37,938 nt of DNA. It comes from DASVHS01 sp038244815. GTDB lineage: Bacteria; Acidobacteriota; Thermoanaerobaculia; Gp7-AA8. Shown piece after piece: positions 8,553 through 16,238 of the stretch (position 1 is its first letter; each line of letters begins with the position of its first letter). The stretch spans positions 1 to 37,938 of the forward strand of contig JBBRTB010000033.1 in NCBI GenBank assembly GCA_038244815.1, in the 5' to 3' direction. The notes below the pieces were generated by a model. The model did not search any database. It was given only the letters and a program-made list of their open reading frames with translations, and was not told the origin of the DNA. The translations under genes were made by a program, and so were the position numbers.

Positions 8553-9725
8553 CTAGACCAGTGGATCGCGGTCGATATTCTTCGCCCAGAAGGTCTGAAG
8601 TTTTTCCCGCTGTTCATCGAGCGATCCGCTGACGCTCCAGAAGTGCGTCGGGATGGCCTGTTCGTCAAACGGAAGTACGGTTCCATCTTGCGCCGAAACG
8701 ATCGTGCGATGTTCACGGCCCAGCGCGTATCCAAGCTCGATGAAACAGTTTGCCCGAAGTCCGGTCACGTCCACGACGACCGCAGCGGCGTAGTGCAGCG
8801 ACTCGAAAATCTCGACGTTCATGAAGCCACGTCTGCTCGCGTTGGTGCCCATCTCGATCCGCTCATAGCCTAGATCGGCAACCACGGGATCGACCACCTC
8901 TCGGAAGAACGTCTCGACGTTCGCAAAATCAGCGCGTGCAGGGTTGAGCAGCCGGACATAGAAGACGTTGGGACGCTCAACGGCAGCAAGCATCGTGAGG
9001 ACGTTCGCGGCGATCTCGTCCGCGGGCGCACTTCCGCCGTTCGTCCCGAGGCGCGCCAGAAGCGTCCCGGCTTGCGCGCGGAATTCAGGTCGAAACTGGA
9101 TGAAGCGTTCGGGTTCAGCACGGGCAAGTTGAGCGATTCGGCTCGCGCCGCCGAGACCATCGCTGCGACTTGCGCCAAGCGGCAGATCGAGAGGGATGAC
9201 CGATCGCCGGGCATTTCCGTAGAGGTCAGCGAGGTGCTCGACGCCGGCACCCCCACCGAGGATCAGGAGCACATCACCGAGGCGCGCCTGTCGCTCGCGA
9301 ATGAGCGCGGCTGCGCGAGAACCTGCTTGAATGTAGTGCACCCCCATCGCACCCGAGCGCAGGAGGTCTTGCCAAAGGGGTTTTCGCGAAACCGGAATTT
9401 CGGTCTCCGCCTTTTCGGAGGTAACGATGAGGATCGGAGGCTGATCGACCGCCTTCGACGTCGCGCGGCCACTTTGGATGAAGGCGTGGGCAGCTTCGAG
9501 GGCGGTCCAATCGAACACCAAGGCTTCTCGCCCGTCCGTCGCACCGTCGCGTCGAGGTTCTTTTCCCGCTGCGAGTACCAACCCATCGCCGCGCTCCAAA
9601 ACGCCGCGCACAACCTCCGTCACGACATCGTGGGCCGTGCCGAGAAGGTCGAGCGTCGTCTCCGCGCCCGCGCTTCCGGCGATCTGCACTCGCCGATGGA
9701 GCGGATTTTTCGCCGATCGCTTCAT
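8553..9725 (-). CDS. CBASS effector candidate: SLOG-like domain fused to nucleoside-deoxyribosyltransferase/TIR-like domain
   Basis: 390 aa; its ATG overlaps the stop of the ATPase gene as ATGA, so it is the last gene of the CBASS core operon. Residues ~10-215 look like a SLOG (LOG/DprA-type Rossmann) fold, with LILGGGAGVEHLADLY at 154-169 and an earlier VFDWTALEAAHAF. Residues ~254-365 resemble nucleoside 2-deoxyribosyltransferase/TIR-like proteins: VVDVTGLRANCFIELGYALG at 317-336, with E330 as the likely catalytic Glu. In known systems SLOG domains bind nucleotide second messengers (ThsA of Thoeris) and TIR-like domains hydrolyse NAD+ or nucleotides. I infer that the SLOG part senses the CD-NTase product and the C-terminal part depletes a nucleotide. 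Type III CBASS usually carries a NucC-type nuclease; none is seen here. Confidence 0.7.
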   Translation of the reverse strand: MKRSAKNPLHRRVQIAGSAGAETTLDLLGTAHDVVTEVVRGVLERGDGLVLAAGKEPRRDGATDGREALVFDWTALEAAHAFIQSGRATSKAVDQPPILIVTSEKAETEIPVSRKPLWQDLLRSGAMGVHYIQAGSRAAALIRERQARLGDVLLILGGGAGVEHLADLYGNARRSVIPLDLPLGASRSDGLGGASRIAQLARAEPERFIQFRPEFRAQAGTLLARLGTNGGSAPADEIAANVLTMLAAVERPNVFYVRLLNPARADFANVETFFREVVDPVVADLGYERIEMGTNASRRGFMNVEIFESLHYAAAVVVDVTGLRANCFIELGYALGREHRTIVSAQDGTVLPFDEQAIPTHFWSVSGSLDEQREKLQTFWAKNIDRDPLV

Positions 9726-10627
9726 GCGGCCTGGACAATCACCGGTGACGGCTGCACGGTCTTCGCCGCGTCCAGAATGTCATCGACGGTCAATGGGCGA
9801 TCCGGGAAGGCCACCCCTACCGCTGCCGGGGCGAGCCTCGTTCGAAGATCGGAGAATGTAAAACCGGGCTTGCCGTCGAGCGGCCCCGTGAGCCGAACGA
9901 GTTCGTGGAGTTGCCGCGTGGTCATCTCGACACCGGCGAAATCGAGCTTCAATAGTTCCTCCCGCTCGGCATCGTCCGGCCGATCGAAGCGCTCGGTCCG
10001 GGCTGCTCGCCGGACGATCGCAGGGTCGAGGGCGTGCAGGCGGTTCGTGCAGAGGATGACGACGACGCGGCCGCCCAGCTTCCGTACATCGTCGATCTTC
10101 TGAATGATTGTGTTGACGGCCACCTTGTCCTCGTGGTGGCTCTGGCCGTTGTCGCGCGCGCCTCCGAGCGAATCTCCTTCATCAATGAGCAGGTACGCCA
10201 GCCGCTTCTTCCCTGCCTCGGCGATGACGGTCGCGAAGGCGTCGTTGATGAGGGTGCTCATCTGGCCGACCGTTCCCGAGCCGCGAACGCGTGTGCTGAG
10301 CTTGAAGAGGATTGCCTGCTGCTTCAGAGTGCGGGTGAGGCGATCGCAAGCTGCCTCGGCGACGACGGTCTTCCCGGTACCGACGTCGCCTGCGAAAATG
10401 AGCAGCGGATATCGATCCGCCAAAACCTCGCAAACCGGAAGCACCGCGCCGTGATGTTTCTTGCTCCAAGCCGCGATCGCAGCGGGATCGCTCAGGAGCC
10501 GAAGATCCTGCTGGATGCGCTCATAGCGAACGTCGAAGCCGACGAGCCGGTTCGCGACCGCCTGGACAGCCGACGAGGGCAGCTCAAGTTCGAGTTCGAA
10601 TAGCTCCGTTCGTGGCATGTCGCTCAT
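9722..10627 (-). CDS. cap6: TRIP13/Pch2-like AAA+ ATPase of CBASS (Cap6)
   Basis: About 301 aa from ATG 10627, or 298 aa from ATG 10618; no strong ribosome-binding site decides between them. Longer upstream starts would overlap the HORMA gene and look spurious. Walker A is GDVGTGKT and Walker B is LLIDEGD, followed by a sensor-like VVVILCTNRLHALDPAIVRR with Arg residues fitting an arginine finger. This small TRIP13-like form is the diagnostic remodeller of type III CBASS. It unlocks the closed HORMA protein and so switches off second-messenger synthesis. The gene starts 7 nt after the HORMA stop and ends in an ATGA overlap with the effector, as expected for an operon. Confidence 0.9.
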   Translation of the reverse strand: MSDMPRTELFELELELPSSAVQAVANRLVGFDVRYERIQQDLRLLSDPAAIAAWSKKHHGAVLPVCEVLADRYPLLIFAGDVGTGKTVVAEAACDRLTRTLKQQAILFKLSTRVRGSGTVGQMSTLINDAFATVIAEAGKKRLAYLLIDEGDSLGGARDNGQSHHEDKVAVNTIIQKIDDVRKLGGRVVVILCTNRLHALDPAIVRRAARTERFDRPDDAEREELLKLDFAGVEMTTRQLHELVRLTGPLDGKPGFTFSDLRTRLAPAAVGVAFPDRPLTVDDILDAAKTVQPSPVIVQAA

Positions 10628-10634
10628 AGGAGAA

Positions 10635-11141
10635 CTAGTTGAAGGTGTACTTCTGAATCCCGTAGCCATTGCTGACGTAGTTCCGATCCAGCGCGCGTGT
10701 AAGGTTCGGAAAGGAGAGATCGACGCTGGAGGTTCCCCATGGCTGTTGCAGGTTCGCTTTGAAGGATGCGCGCTGACTCTCCGTGAGGGCCCACCAACGC
10801 TGCGAGTAGACAACGGTGACGTAGAAGGTTCCTCCCGGCGTGTATGGCCAGAGGCTATTTCCCGGCGTCGCGCCGCCGCTCAGCGATCCGTCCGGTTTCA
10901 CCTCGTACTTCGTGGCGCGAACGGCCGCGCCACCGCTTGCCGGCACGAGAGAGAGGTTGACCTCGGCGAGGTACCCCTCTTTCGCCATCGCCATGACATC
11001 CGCAGTGACCGCCTTCACGTTCTCCCGCGTGCGGCAGCCGGTGGACTGCGCGAACATGTCGAAGTCGGCGGCGAAGCAGTTCATCACGCGAGCCACATCG
11101 CTCACGGTGTAGGTGGTCGTTTGCGTATACGACGTGCTCAT
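10635..11141 (-). CDS. cap7: Bacterial HORMA-domain protein of CBASS (Cap7)
   Basis: 168 aa; starts two bases after the cdnC stop, with GAGGA inside the cdnC 3' end as ribosome-binding site. The N-terminus (TYTVSDVARVMNCFAADFDM) and the C-terminal VVYSQRWWALTESQR region match the bacterial HORMA family that binds closure peptides and activates a partner CD-NTase on sensing infection. The identification also rests on position: CD-NTase, HORMA, TRIP13 in that order is the type III CBASS core. Only one HORMA gene is present, whereas some systems have two (Cap7 and Cap8). Confidence 0.85.
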   Translation of the reverse strand: MSTSYTQTTTYTVSDVARVMNCFAADFDMFAQSTGCRTRENVKAVTADVMAMAKEGYLAEVNLSLVPASGGAAVRATKYEVKPDGSLSGGATPGNSLWPYTPGGTFYVTVVYSQRWWALTESQRASFKANLQQPWGTSSVDLSFPNLTRALDRNYVSNGYGIQKYTFN

Positions 11142-11143
11142 GG

Positions 11144-12103
11144 TTAGTCCTCGGAAATGGTGAAGGAGCGGCCGAAAACTGCCTTCCAGCACTCAAGCGT
11201 TTCACCCAGGTACTCATTCCAGCGCGCGGCGCTCAAGGTCTCCCACGCCGTCCGCGCCTCGTTCACGATTTCGGCAGCTTCGCTGTCGGTGAGGCGCTTC
11301 GTCACGTTGTTGTCCTTGTTGACCGGGTCAAGGATGACCACTCGATCGGTGGGGAGCACATCGGCCTTGCCGTGTTCCTTGAACGTGATCGCCGTACGCA
11401 GCTCGGTCTGCGCAATGTAGAGGAAGAATCGGACAAGGCCGGCTTCAAGCGAGGCAGCCGGGCCGTGGACATCCTGCAGGTGGGCAAGAATCAACTCGAT
11501 CGCAAACGAACTCAGTTGGTCTAGCTCTCGGTAGTTCCGCCATTTTTTGGCGAGCCGAACGAGCGACCGGAAGCGAGCGTCGGCGTCCTTCCTCGCTTTG
11601 ATGAACGCCAGCTGTCGGGTGACGCTCGTCTTTACAGGCGGCTCGCCCTCCGACGACGGCTGCCATCCGTAGTCGAGGTTGTCGTCAGCCGGCAGAAGCG
11701 GGACGAGATCGACAGCGAGGCCGGAGACCGTGTACTCGATGCCCAGCGTTCGCGGCTGCACGACGAAGTCTTCAGGAGCCTTGGTCGGGTAGATCTTCAT
11801 CAGGAGCGTTCGGAGTCTCGTGTGTAGTTCGGCGAGATCGTACTTGGAGGCATCGCTTGCATCCAGGAACACCGCGATGTCGGCGTCAACGCCACACCCA
11901 TCAGCGGGGCGCAGGACTGTGCCCTTCTTCAGCGAGCCCGTCTTCAGAAACTTCTTGACGCCCCATACAGGGTCCTCGGCGAGCTTCGCCTCGAAGGACT
12001 CGATCAAGCGATCCACCTGGTCGAGGTAGTCCTTGCGCTTTCCTTGCGGCAGGCGCAGGCGGTTTTTTACGAAGTATTCGATCTGGCTGTCGGTCAGTTC
12101 CAT
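11144..12103 (-). CDS. cdnC: CD-NTase (clade C-like), CBASS second-messenger synthase
   Basis: 319 aa from ATG 12103, chosen because GAGGA lies 5 nt upstream and because longer forms would run through the divergent promoter. The nucleotidyltransferase core is clear: LKTGSLKKGTVLRPADGCGV with GS at residues 56-57, D73 and D75 in VDADIAVFL, and the third acidic residue D132 in AVDLVPLL. The C-terminal half is helical, as in OAS-like enzymes. HORMA/TRIP13-linked synthases of clade C are known to make cyclic tri-adenylate; the product here is inferred from clade and partners. It is the first gene of the operon, transcribed divergently from capH. Confidence 0.88.
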   Translation of the reverse strand: MELTDSQIEYFVKNRLRLPQGKRKDYLDQVDRLIESFEAKLAEDPVWGVKKFLKTGSLKKGTVLRPADGCGVDADIAVFLDASDASKYDLAELHTRLRTLLMKIYPTKAPEDFVVQPRTLGIEYTVSGLAVDLVPLLPADDNLDYGWQPSSEGEPPVKTSVTRQLAFIKARKDADARFRSLVRLAKKWRNYRELDQLSSFAIELILAHLQDVHGPAASLEAGLVRFFLYIAQTELRTAITFKEHGKADVLPTDRVVILDPVNKDNNVTKRLTDSEAAEIVNEARTAWETLSAARWNEYLGETLECWKAVFGRSFTISED

Positions 12104-12147
12104 GTACTTCCTCGAGGTTTGGTGCTTAGCTGCTACCGATCGGATCT

Positions 12148-12175
12148 TGAAACAAGTTCTCGATCCTGAGACAAT
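12148..12175 (+). promoter_or_regulatory. Predicted promoter for capH-capP
   Basis: -35-like TTGAAA (12148-12153) and -10-like GACAAT (12170-12175) are spaced by 16 bp, upstream of a strong GGAGG ribosome-binding site before ATG 12234. The -10 overlaps the palindrome at 12168. Confidence 0.4.
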
Positions 12176-12193
12176 GGTAATAACCAGTGTCTC
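12168..12193. promoter_or_regulatory. 26-bp palindromic operator, likely CapH binding site
   Basis: Outer arms GAGACA (12168-12173) and TGTCTC (12188-12193) and inner arms GGT/ACC form a near-perfect dyad: 22 of 26 bases are symmetric. It covers the -10 boxes of both divergent promoters, so a bound dimer would silence cdnC and autoregulate capH. A related half-site, TGAAACAA (12148-12155), repeats the TGAGACAA half-site (12167-12174) 19 bp upstream. Confidence 0.65.
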
Positions 12194-12202
12194 TCCTGTC
12201 AA
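12174..12202 (-). promoter_or_regulatory. Predicted sigma-70-type promoter for the CBASS operon
   Basis: On the minus strand a consensus -35 TTGACA (12202-12197), a 17-bp spacer and -10 TACCAT (12179-12174) lie about 70 nt upstream of the cdnC start. The spacer and -10 are buried in the palindromic operator. Confidence 0.55.
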
Positions 12203-12233
12203 ACACTTTCTCATCAACTAAACGGAGGCTCCT

Positions 12234-12578
12234 ATGACCTTGCTCAGCCTGGGGAAGCAACTCTCCGATCGGCGTGGTGGTCGCGGCATCCGTGAGTTCG
12301 CCCGCGAACTCGGTGTCAGCCCTGCCACCCTGTCTCGTATCGAGAACGGGAAGCTGCCCGATCTCGATACGTTCTCGAAGATCTGTTCGTACTTGGAGCT
12401 CGATCCTGCCGAGATCTTGCAGGTCGATGTTGCGGCGAAGCGCGCCGCCGAAGCATCGGCACCACCCATCGCATCCGTCCATTTCAAAGCTGACCAAGTG
12501 CTTGATCCGGGGGCGGCGGCCGATCTCGGCGCGTTGATCTTCGCCGCCGACCAAGAGCTTCGGCGCGTCAAGGCGTAA
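12234..12578 (+). CDS. capH: CapH-like XRE-family transcriptional repressor of CBASS
   Basis: 114 aa with GGAGG six bases before the ATG. Residues ~17-58 form a classic helix-turn-helix (EFARELGVSPATLSRIENGK, then DTFSKICSYLELDP). The short C-terminal part could be the dimerisation and peptidase-recognition segment. It is transcribed divergently from cdnC and followed by an HExxH peptidase gene, which is the published CapH/CapP arrangement: CapH represses CBASS until CapP, activated by single-stranded DNA, cleaves it. The 26-bp palindrome in the shared promoter region is the expected target. Assignment rests on architecture and context; generic XRE/ImmA pairs also exist in mobile elements. 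Confidence 0.75.
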   Translation: MTLLSLGKQLSDRRGGRGIREFARELGVSPATLSRIENGKLPDLDTFSKICSYLELDPAEILQVDVAAKRAAEASAPPIASVHFKADQVLDPGAAADLGALIFAADQELRRVKA

Positions 12579-12585
12579 AGAAGAC

Positions 12586-13179
12586 ATGTTCCGGCGCGGC
12601 TTCAAGGCGTGGTGCGAACAGATCGCGACGACGTTGCGCCGAGACAACGATCTCGCGCCAACTGACCCGTTGCTTCCGGCTGTCGTGGCGGAGGGATTGG
12701 ATGTGCGCCTCATTCCCGCCGAACAACTGAGCGGTGTGCCATCAGGGGTTCTCGACCGCTTGCTTGGTCAGCACCGTGCCGTCTGGTCGGCGGTGACGAT
12801 CTCTGCCGGCGATCGTCATCTCGTCGTCTACAACTCGGCGCACTCCAAAGCGCGACAGTCGAACGATCTGATGCACGAACTCTCTCATCTGATCTTGAAA
12901 CACACGCCGAACATGAGCTTCATGGACCCGACCAAGGGGCTGCTCATCCGCAGCTACGACAAGAACCAGGAAGACGAGGCCAACTGGCTCAGCGCATCAC
13001 TCCTCTTGCCGCGGCAGGCACTCGTACTCCACCGCTCACGGCGCACCCCGGCTGAAGATCTGTGCGAACTCTTTGGCGTGAGTCGCGATCTCCTTACCTT
13101 CCGCCTGAACACGACTGGCGTCGAACGGCAACTCGCACGCCGCACCGCGTTGCGAAGTCCCGGACGCTCGACGCGCTAG
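12586..13179 (+). CDS. capP: CapP-like ImmA/IrrE zinc metallopeptidase
   Basis: 197 aa starting 7 nt after the capH stop. HELSH at residues 97-101 is the zinc-binding and catalytic HExxH, with a downstream Glu (E131 in EDEANWLSASLLLP) fitting the third ligand of the ImmA/IrrE family. The C-terminal tail is basic and Arg-rich. CapP proteins cleave the adjacent CapH repressor when DNA damage produces single-stranded DNA, which switches CBASS on. The preceding spacer has only a weak ribosome-binding site (AAGAAG), in keeping with coupled translation from capH. Confidence 0.75.
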   Translation: MFRRGFKAWCEQIATTLRRDNDLAPTDPLLPAVVAEGLDVRLIPAEQLSGVPSGVLDRLLGQHRAVWSAVTISAGDRHLVVYNSAHSKARQSNDLMHELSHLILKHTPNMSFMDPTKGLLIRSYDKNQEDEANWLSASLLLPRQALVLHRSRRTPAEDLCELFGVSRDLLTFRLNTTGVERQLARRTALRSPGRSTR

Positions 13180-13181
13180 CT

Positions 13182-13367
13182 GTGACAATACACGTCCCAG
13201 CCCCGAGTCCACGTCAGCTCACGATCGTTGTCATTCGTGGTCGGCGCTACTTTCGCGATCTTCGGCTGCGAGAGTTCAGAGCCGTTGAGAATCCGCACGA
13301 TCGGATTCCGATGGACGATGACGGCCAGCCGCATGTGGCATCAACGAAACGCTCAGCCGAGCACTGA
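13182..13367 (+). CDS. Possible small third gene of the capHP operon (61 aa)
   Basis: A GTG start lies two bases after the capP stop. The predicted peptide carries TIVVIRGRRYFRDLRLREF and AVENPHDRIPMDDD, which reads like genuine protein rather than random frame. No domain is recognised and there is no Shine-Dalgarno, so it may be a remnant. Beyond it, 13368-13630 holds no convincing gene. Confidence 0.35.
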   Translation: MTIHVPAPSPRQLTIVVIRGRRYFRDLRLREFRAVENPHDRIPMDDDGQPHVASTKRSAEH

Positions 13368-13630
13368 CGGACTCTGCTGCCCGACGGTGAGTAATCTCGA
13401 CCGCGTACGATATTCCACAGCCAACCTTGGACCTTGATTCGCTCGGGCGAAGCGAGTATTCCGAGGAGCGTTCCTTGTCGCGTCGGTCGTCGGGCTGTCG
13501 TCGCCACAGCACCAGCCGGCGTACCGATGTTCTCGCCTGCCGTCCTGGGGATGTTCTGAGGAGCGTGTGCCTGGCGACAGCTCAACGGTACACACGAATG
13601 ACCAAAGGTCACCATACAATCGAGACAACC

Positions 13631-14470
13631 ATGAAGAGCGCGCTCGCGGTCTGGTTGTGCACGCTGTTCGCTGTCTCAGCAGTCGCGCAGGTGTCGGACT
13701 TTGAACGCGTTCTGGTTCCGGTCACGATCACCGGCGAAGTCCCCGGAGCGTTCGGTTCTCGCTGGGTGACGCGTCTCGCGATGACCAACACGGCGGATCA
13801 GAGAGTGCAGATCTTTGGGTATGACCCGTACCCGGGAGGCTGTCTGATCGCTGTCTGTCCGCCCGTACCGCCGACACCTGCGAACGAAACGTTTTTCCCC
13901 GCCGTTCCGCCCGGAACGATCTCGCAGGGAGCGATCATCGAGGTGGACCGACAATACGCCGGCAAGGTGCGGTTTCAGTTGCGCGTGCAGGACGTGTCCC
14001 GTGACACCACGACGTGGGGTACGGAGATCCCCGTGGTTCGCGAGGGCGAGCTGTTCACCGGCACGTTCCAACTGCTCGATGTGCCGACCATGACAGGTTT
14101 TCGCGCAACGCTTCGCCTCTACGACCTCGGTGCGCTCGACAACGCGCAGGTCGTCGTTCGATTCTTCAGGACGAATCCGTCCCTGCAATCACCTGTCGCT
14201 ATTGTCATTGACCCGAATGGAAGTCTTCCGGAGCCGGACACACTCCTTGCGGAGAGGATCGTCACGCTCGCGGTCGAGCGGCGAGGAGCCGGCTCGGCGT
14301 TCGACTTTGGCTACGCGGAGTTATCGGATTTCCTTCTCATCCCTCAGTTACAAGACGTCAATCGCGTACGGCTCGAGGTGCGGCCAGCCACCGCGGGCCT
14401 CCGCCTGTGGGGCTTCGTCAGCGTTACGAACAACGAGACGCAGCACGTGACAGTCGTGACTCCGCAGTAG
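13631..14470 (+). CDS. Secreted beta-rich protein of unknown function
   Basis: 279 aa. The ATG at 13631 is preferred because it starts a clear signal peptide (MKSALAVWLCTLFAVSAVAQ); the longer frame to 13427 reads as noise. The mature protein is rich in Val/Thr/Arg strands (LAMTNTADQRVQIFGYDPYP, RATLRLYDLGALDNAQVVVRF). It resembles the many exported repeat-poor beta proteins of Acidobacteriota that contain a phrase such as WGFVSVTNNETQHVTVVTP near the C-terminus. Function unknown. It marks the return to chromosomal-style codon usage after the defence island. A TACAAT box at 13615-13620 could be its -10. Confidence 0.75.
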   Translation: MKSALAVWLCTLFAVSAVAQVSDFERVLVPVTITGEVPGAFGSRWVTRLAMTNTADQRVQIFGYDPYPGGCLIAVCPPVPPTPANETFFPAVPPGTISQGAIIEVDRQYAGKVRFQLRVQDVSRDTTTWGTEIPVVREGELFTGTFQLLDVPTMTGFRATLRLYDLGALDNAQVVVRFFRTNPSLQSPVAIVIDPNGSLPEPDTLLAERIVTLAVERRGAGSAFDFGYAELSDFLLIPQLQDVNRVRLEVRPATAGLRLWGFVSVTNNETQHVTVVTPQ

Positions 14471-14605
14471 GCGTTGGCGAAGAGCGGTTTGGCAGCCGTG
14501 CGTTTGGCCCGGCAGCGATATGTACGGCAAGATGGCCACCGACAGGCGTCTCCAGTCGGTGCTGCTCGTCGCGCTCGAACAGCGCTGACGCTATCATCGA
14601 GCAGG

Positions 14606-15376
14606 ATGCAGAAGCCCACCATCTCGCTGGTGATCCCGATGTTCAACGAGGAAGCGAACATCGATCACGCCGTCGAGTACGCCGTGCAGGCGCTCGACGA
14701 GCACGCCGCCGAATACGAGATCATCATCGTCGACGACGCCTCCACCGACCAGTCGCCGGAGATCGTCCGCCGCGCCATCGCCGGCAATGAGCGCATCCGC
14801 CTCATCCGCCACGATTTCAACCAGAAGCTGGGCGCGTCGCTGCGCACCGGTTTCGCCGTGGCGCAGTACGAGCTCATCCTCTATATGGATGCCGACCTCC
14901 CGTTCGACCCCGACGTCCTCGGGCGCGCCATCCGGGCCATGAACGTGACGCGCGCCGACGTCATCTCCGGCTACCGCTTCGACCGCACCACCGAGGGACC
15001 GAAGCGCACGCTCTACACGATCCTCTACAACCTCATGATCCGGGTGCTGTTCAACATCCATATCCGCGACGTCAACTTCTCGTTCAAGCTGATGCGCCGC
15101 GAAGTGCTGCGCAGCATCGACTTGCGATCGGAGGGCTCGCTCATCGACGCGGAGATGGTCGTCAAGGCGCGCAACCACGGCTTCTTCATCCAGCAGATCG
15201 GCCTCGACTACTTCCCGCGCGTCCTCGGAACCTCTCATCTGTCTTCGCCCGCCGTGATCGTGAAGATCTTCCGCGAGCTGGTGACGCTGTTCGGCGACAT
15301 GCGGAAGCGCGTCCCGCGCGCGGATCAGCCGGCATCGGCCGAGCACTCCACGCAGGCCGGCGGCGCCACACGGTGA
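14606..15376 (+). CDS. Family 2 glycosyltransferase (DPM/polyprenyl-phosphate type)
   Basis: 256 aa from ATG 14606. It has ISLVIPMFNEEANI and EIIIVDDASTDQSPEI (GT-A nucleotide-sugar fold), then YMDADLPFDPDV as the metal-binding DxD region. GT2 enzymes of this kind transfer sugars to polyprenyl phosphate or lipid acceptors on the cytoplasmic side. Its stop overlaps the start of a YdjC-type deacetylase by four bases (GTGA), so the two likely modify the same glycolipid or envelope glycan, for example by adding and then de-N-acetylating a sugar. The exact acceptor cannot be read from the sequence. Confidence 0.85.
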   Translation: MQKPTISLVIPMFNEEANIDHAVEYAVQALDEHAAEYEIIIVDDASTDQSPEIVRRAIAGNERIRLIRHDFNQKLGASLRTGFAVAQYELILYMDADLPFDPDVLGRAIRAMNVTRADVISGYRFDRTTEGPKRTLYTILYNLMIRVLFNIHIRDVNFSFKLMRREVLRSIDLRSEGSLIDAEMVVKARNHGFFIQQIGLDYFPRVLGTSHLSSPAVIVKIFRELVTLFGDMRKRVPRADQPASAEHSTQAGGATR

Positions 15377-16116
15377 AGCGGCTGATCGTCACCGCGGACG
15401 ATGTCGGACTGCGCCGCGGGATGACCGAAGGAGCGATCCGCGCGCATCGCGGAGGGATCGTCACCGCCTGCAGCATCGTCGCCAATGGCCGCGACTTCGA
15501 TGACGCCGTGGCCCGGCTGCGCGACGTCCCTTCGCTCGAGGTGGGCGTGCATCTGACGCTGGTGGAGGAGATCGGGCTCACCACGGGCCAGGCCATGCCT
15601 GCGAACTGGATGCGGTTCGTGTTCGCGAAGCACGACTACGTCGACACGGAGCTGCGCGCGCAGATTGAGAAAGTGCTCGACAGCGGCCTGGCCGTCACGC
15701 ATCTCAACGGCCACCAGCACCTGCATTTGTTTCCGCGCGTCTTCCAGCTCGTGCTGCACCTCGCGCATCAATACCGGATCAAGTATCTGCGCCGGGTCAT
15801 CGATCACGGCGGCCGGGGAGGAGTATCCCGCCGCGCGTCGATCGCCGCGCTCAACTTCTTCGGGCGCCGCGTGAACGGGTCGAACGACCGCACCATCGGC
15901 GTGCTCGGCGCCGGTCATCTCACCAGCATCGAGCCGCTGCTCGATCACGTCGACGGCGTGACCGAGCTCGTCACCCATCCAGGCGTCGATGTCGACGGCT
16001 ATGGGCACTGGCACTACGACTGGGACGCGGAGACGCGCGCGCTCTGCGACCCGTCATTGCGCGATGCGCTGGCTAGAAGGAACATCGCACTGATGCGCCC
16101 GTCGCAGCTGTCTTGA
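15373..16116 (+). CDS. YdjC/ChbG-family carbohydrate deacetylase (HpnK-like)
   Basis: 247 aa with a GTG start overlapping the glycosyltransferase stop. The metal and catalytic motifs of the family are present: TADDVGLRRGM near the N-terminus (Asp pair), VGVHLTL (His), THLNGHQHLHLFP (His cluster) and ELVTHPGVDVDG near the C-terminus. Family members remove N-acetyl groups from amino sugars; HpnK does this on hopanoid-linked glucosamine. The coupling to a GT2 gene fits a lipid- or glycan-modifying pair. No other hopanoid genes are in view, so the HpnK role is only a possibility. Confidence 0.82.
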   Translation: MKRLIVTADDVGLRRGMTEGAIRAHRGGIVTACSIVANGRDFDDAVARLRDVPSLEVGVHLTLVEEIGLTTGQAMPANWMRFVFAKHDYVDTELRAQIEKVLDSGLAVTHLNGHQHLHLFPRVFQLVLHLAHQYRIKYLRRVIDHGGRGGVSRRASIAALNFFGRRVNGSNDRTIGVLGAGHLTSIEPLLDHVDGVTELVTHPGVDVDGYGHWHYDWDAETRALCDPSLRDALARRNIALMRPSQLS

Positions 16117-16117
16117 A

Positions 16118-16205
16118 ACAGGCCTCGGGCCTCGGGCCTCGGACTCGAGGTGGAACGGCGACCCAGCGACCCAGCAACCCGGCAACCCAGATGAGTCCCG
16201 AGGCC
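16118..16205. repeat. Intergenic repeat: GGCCTCGGG tandem plus CAACCCGG-type tract, with flanking inverted arms
   Basis: Starts with three GGCCTCGGG-like units. A run of GACCCAGCGACCCAGCAACC type follows, and it closes with CCCGAGGCCTG, the inverse of the first arm. The same modules recur at 18520-18556 and 22365-22397. Confidence 0.5.
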
Positions 16206-16238
16206 TGCTTCGTTGCTACAATCCGCGCCGCTTTGACT

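Noticed and set aside
10628..10813. N-terminal extension of the TRIP13-like ATPase from 10813
   Set aside because: It lies antiphase within the HORMA gene and reads as Ser/Arg/Pro noise; starts at 10627/10618 fit the operon spacing.
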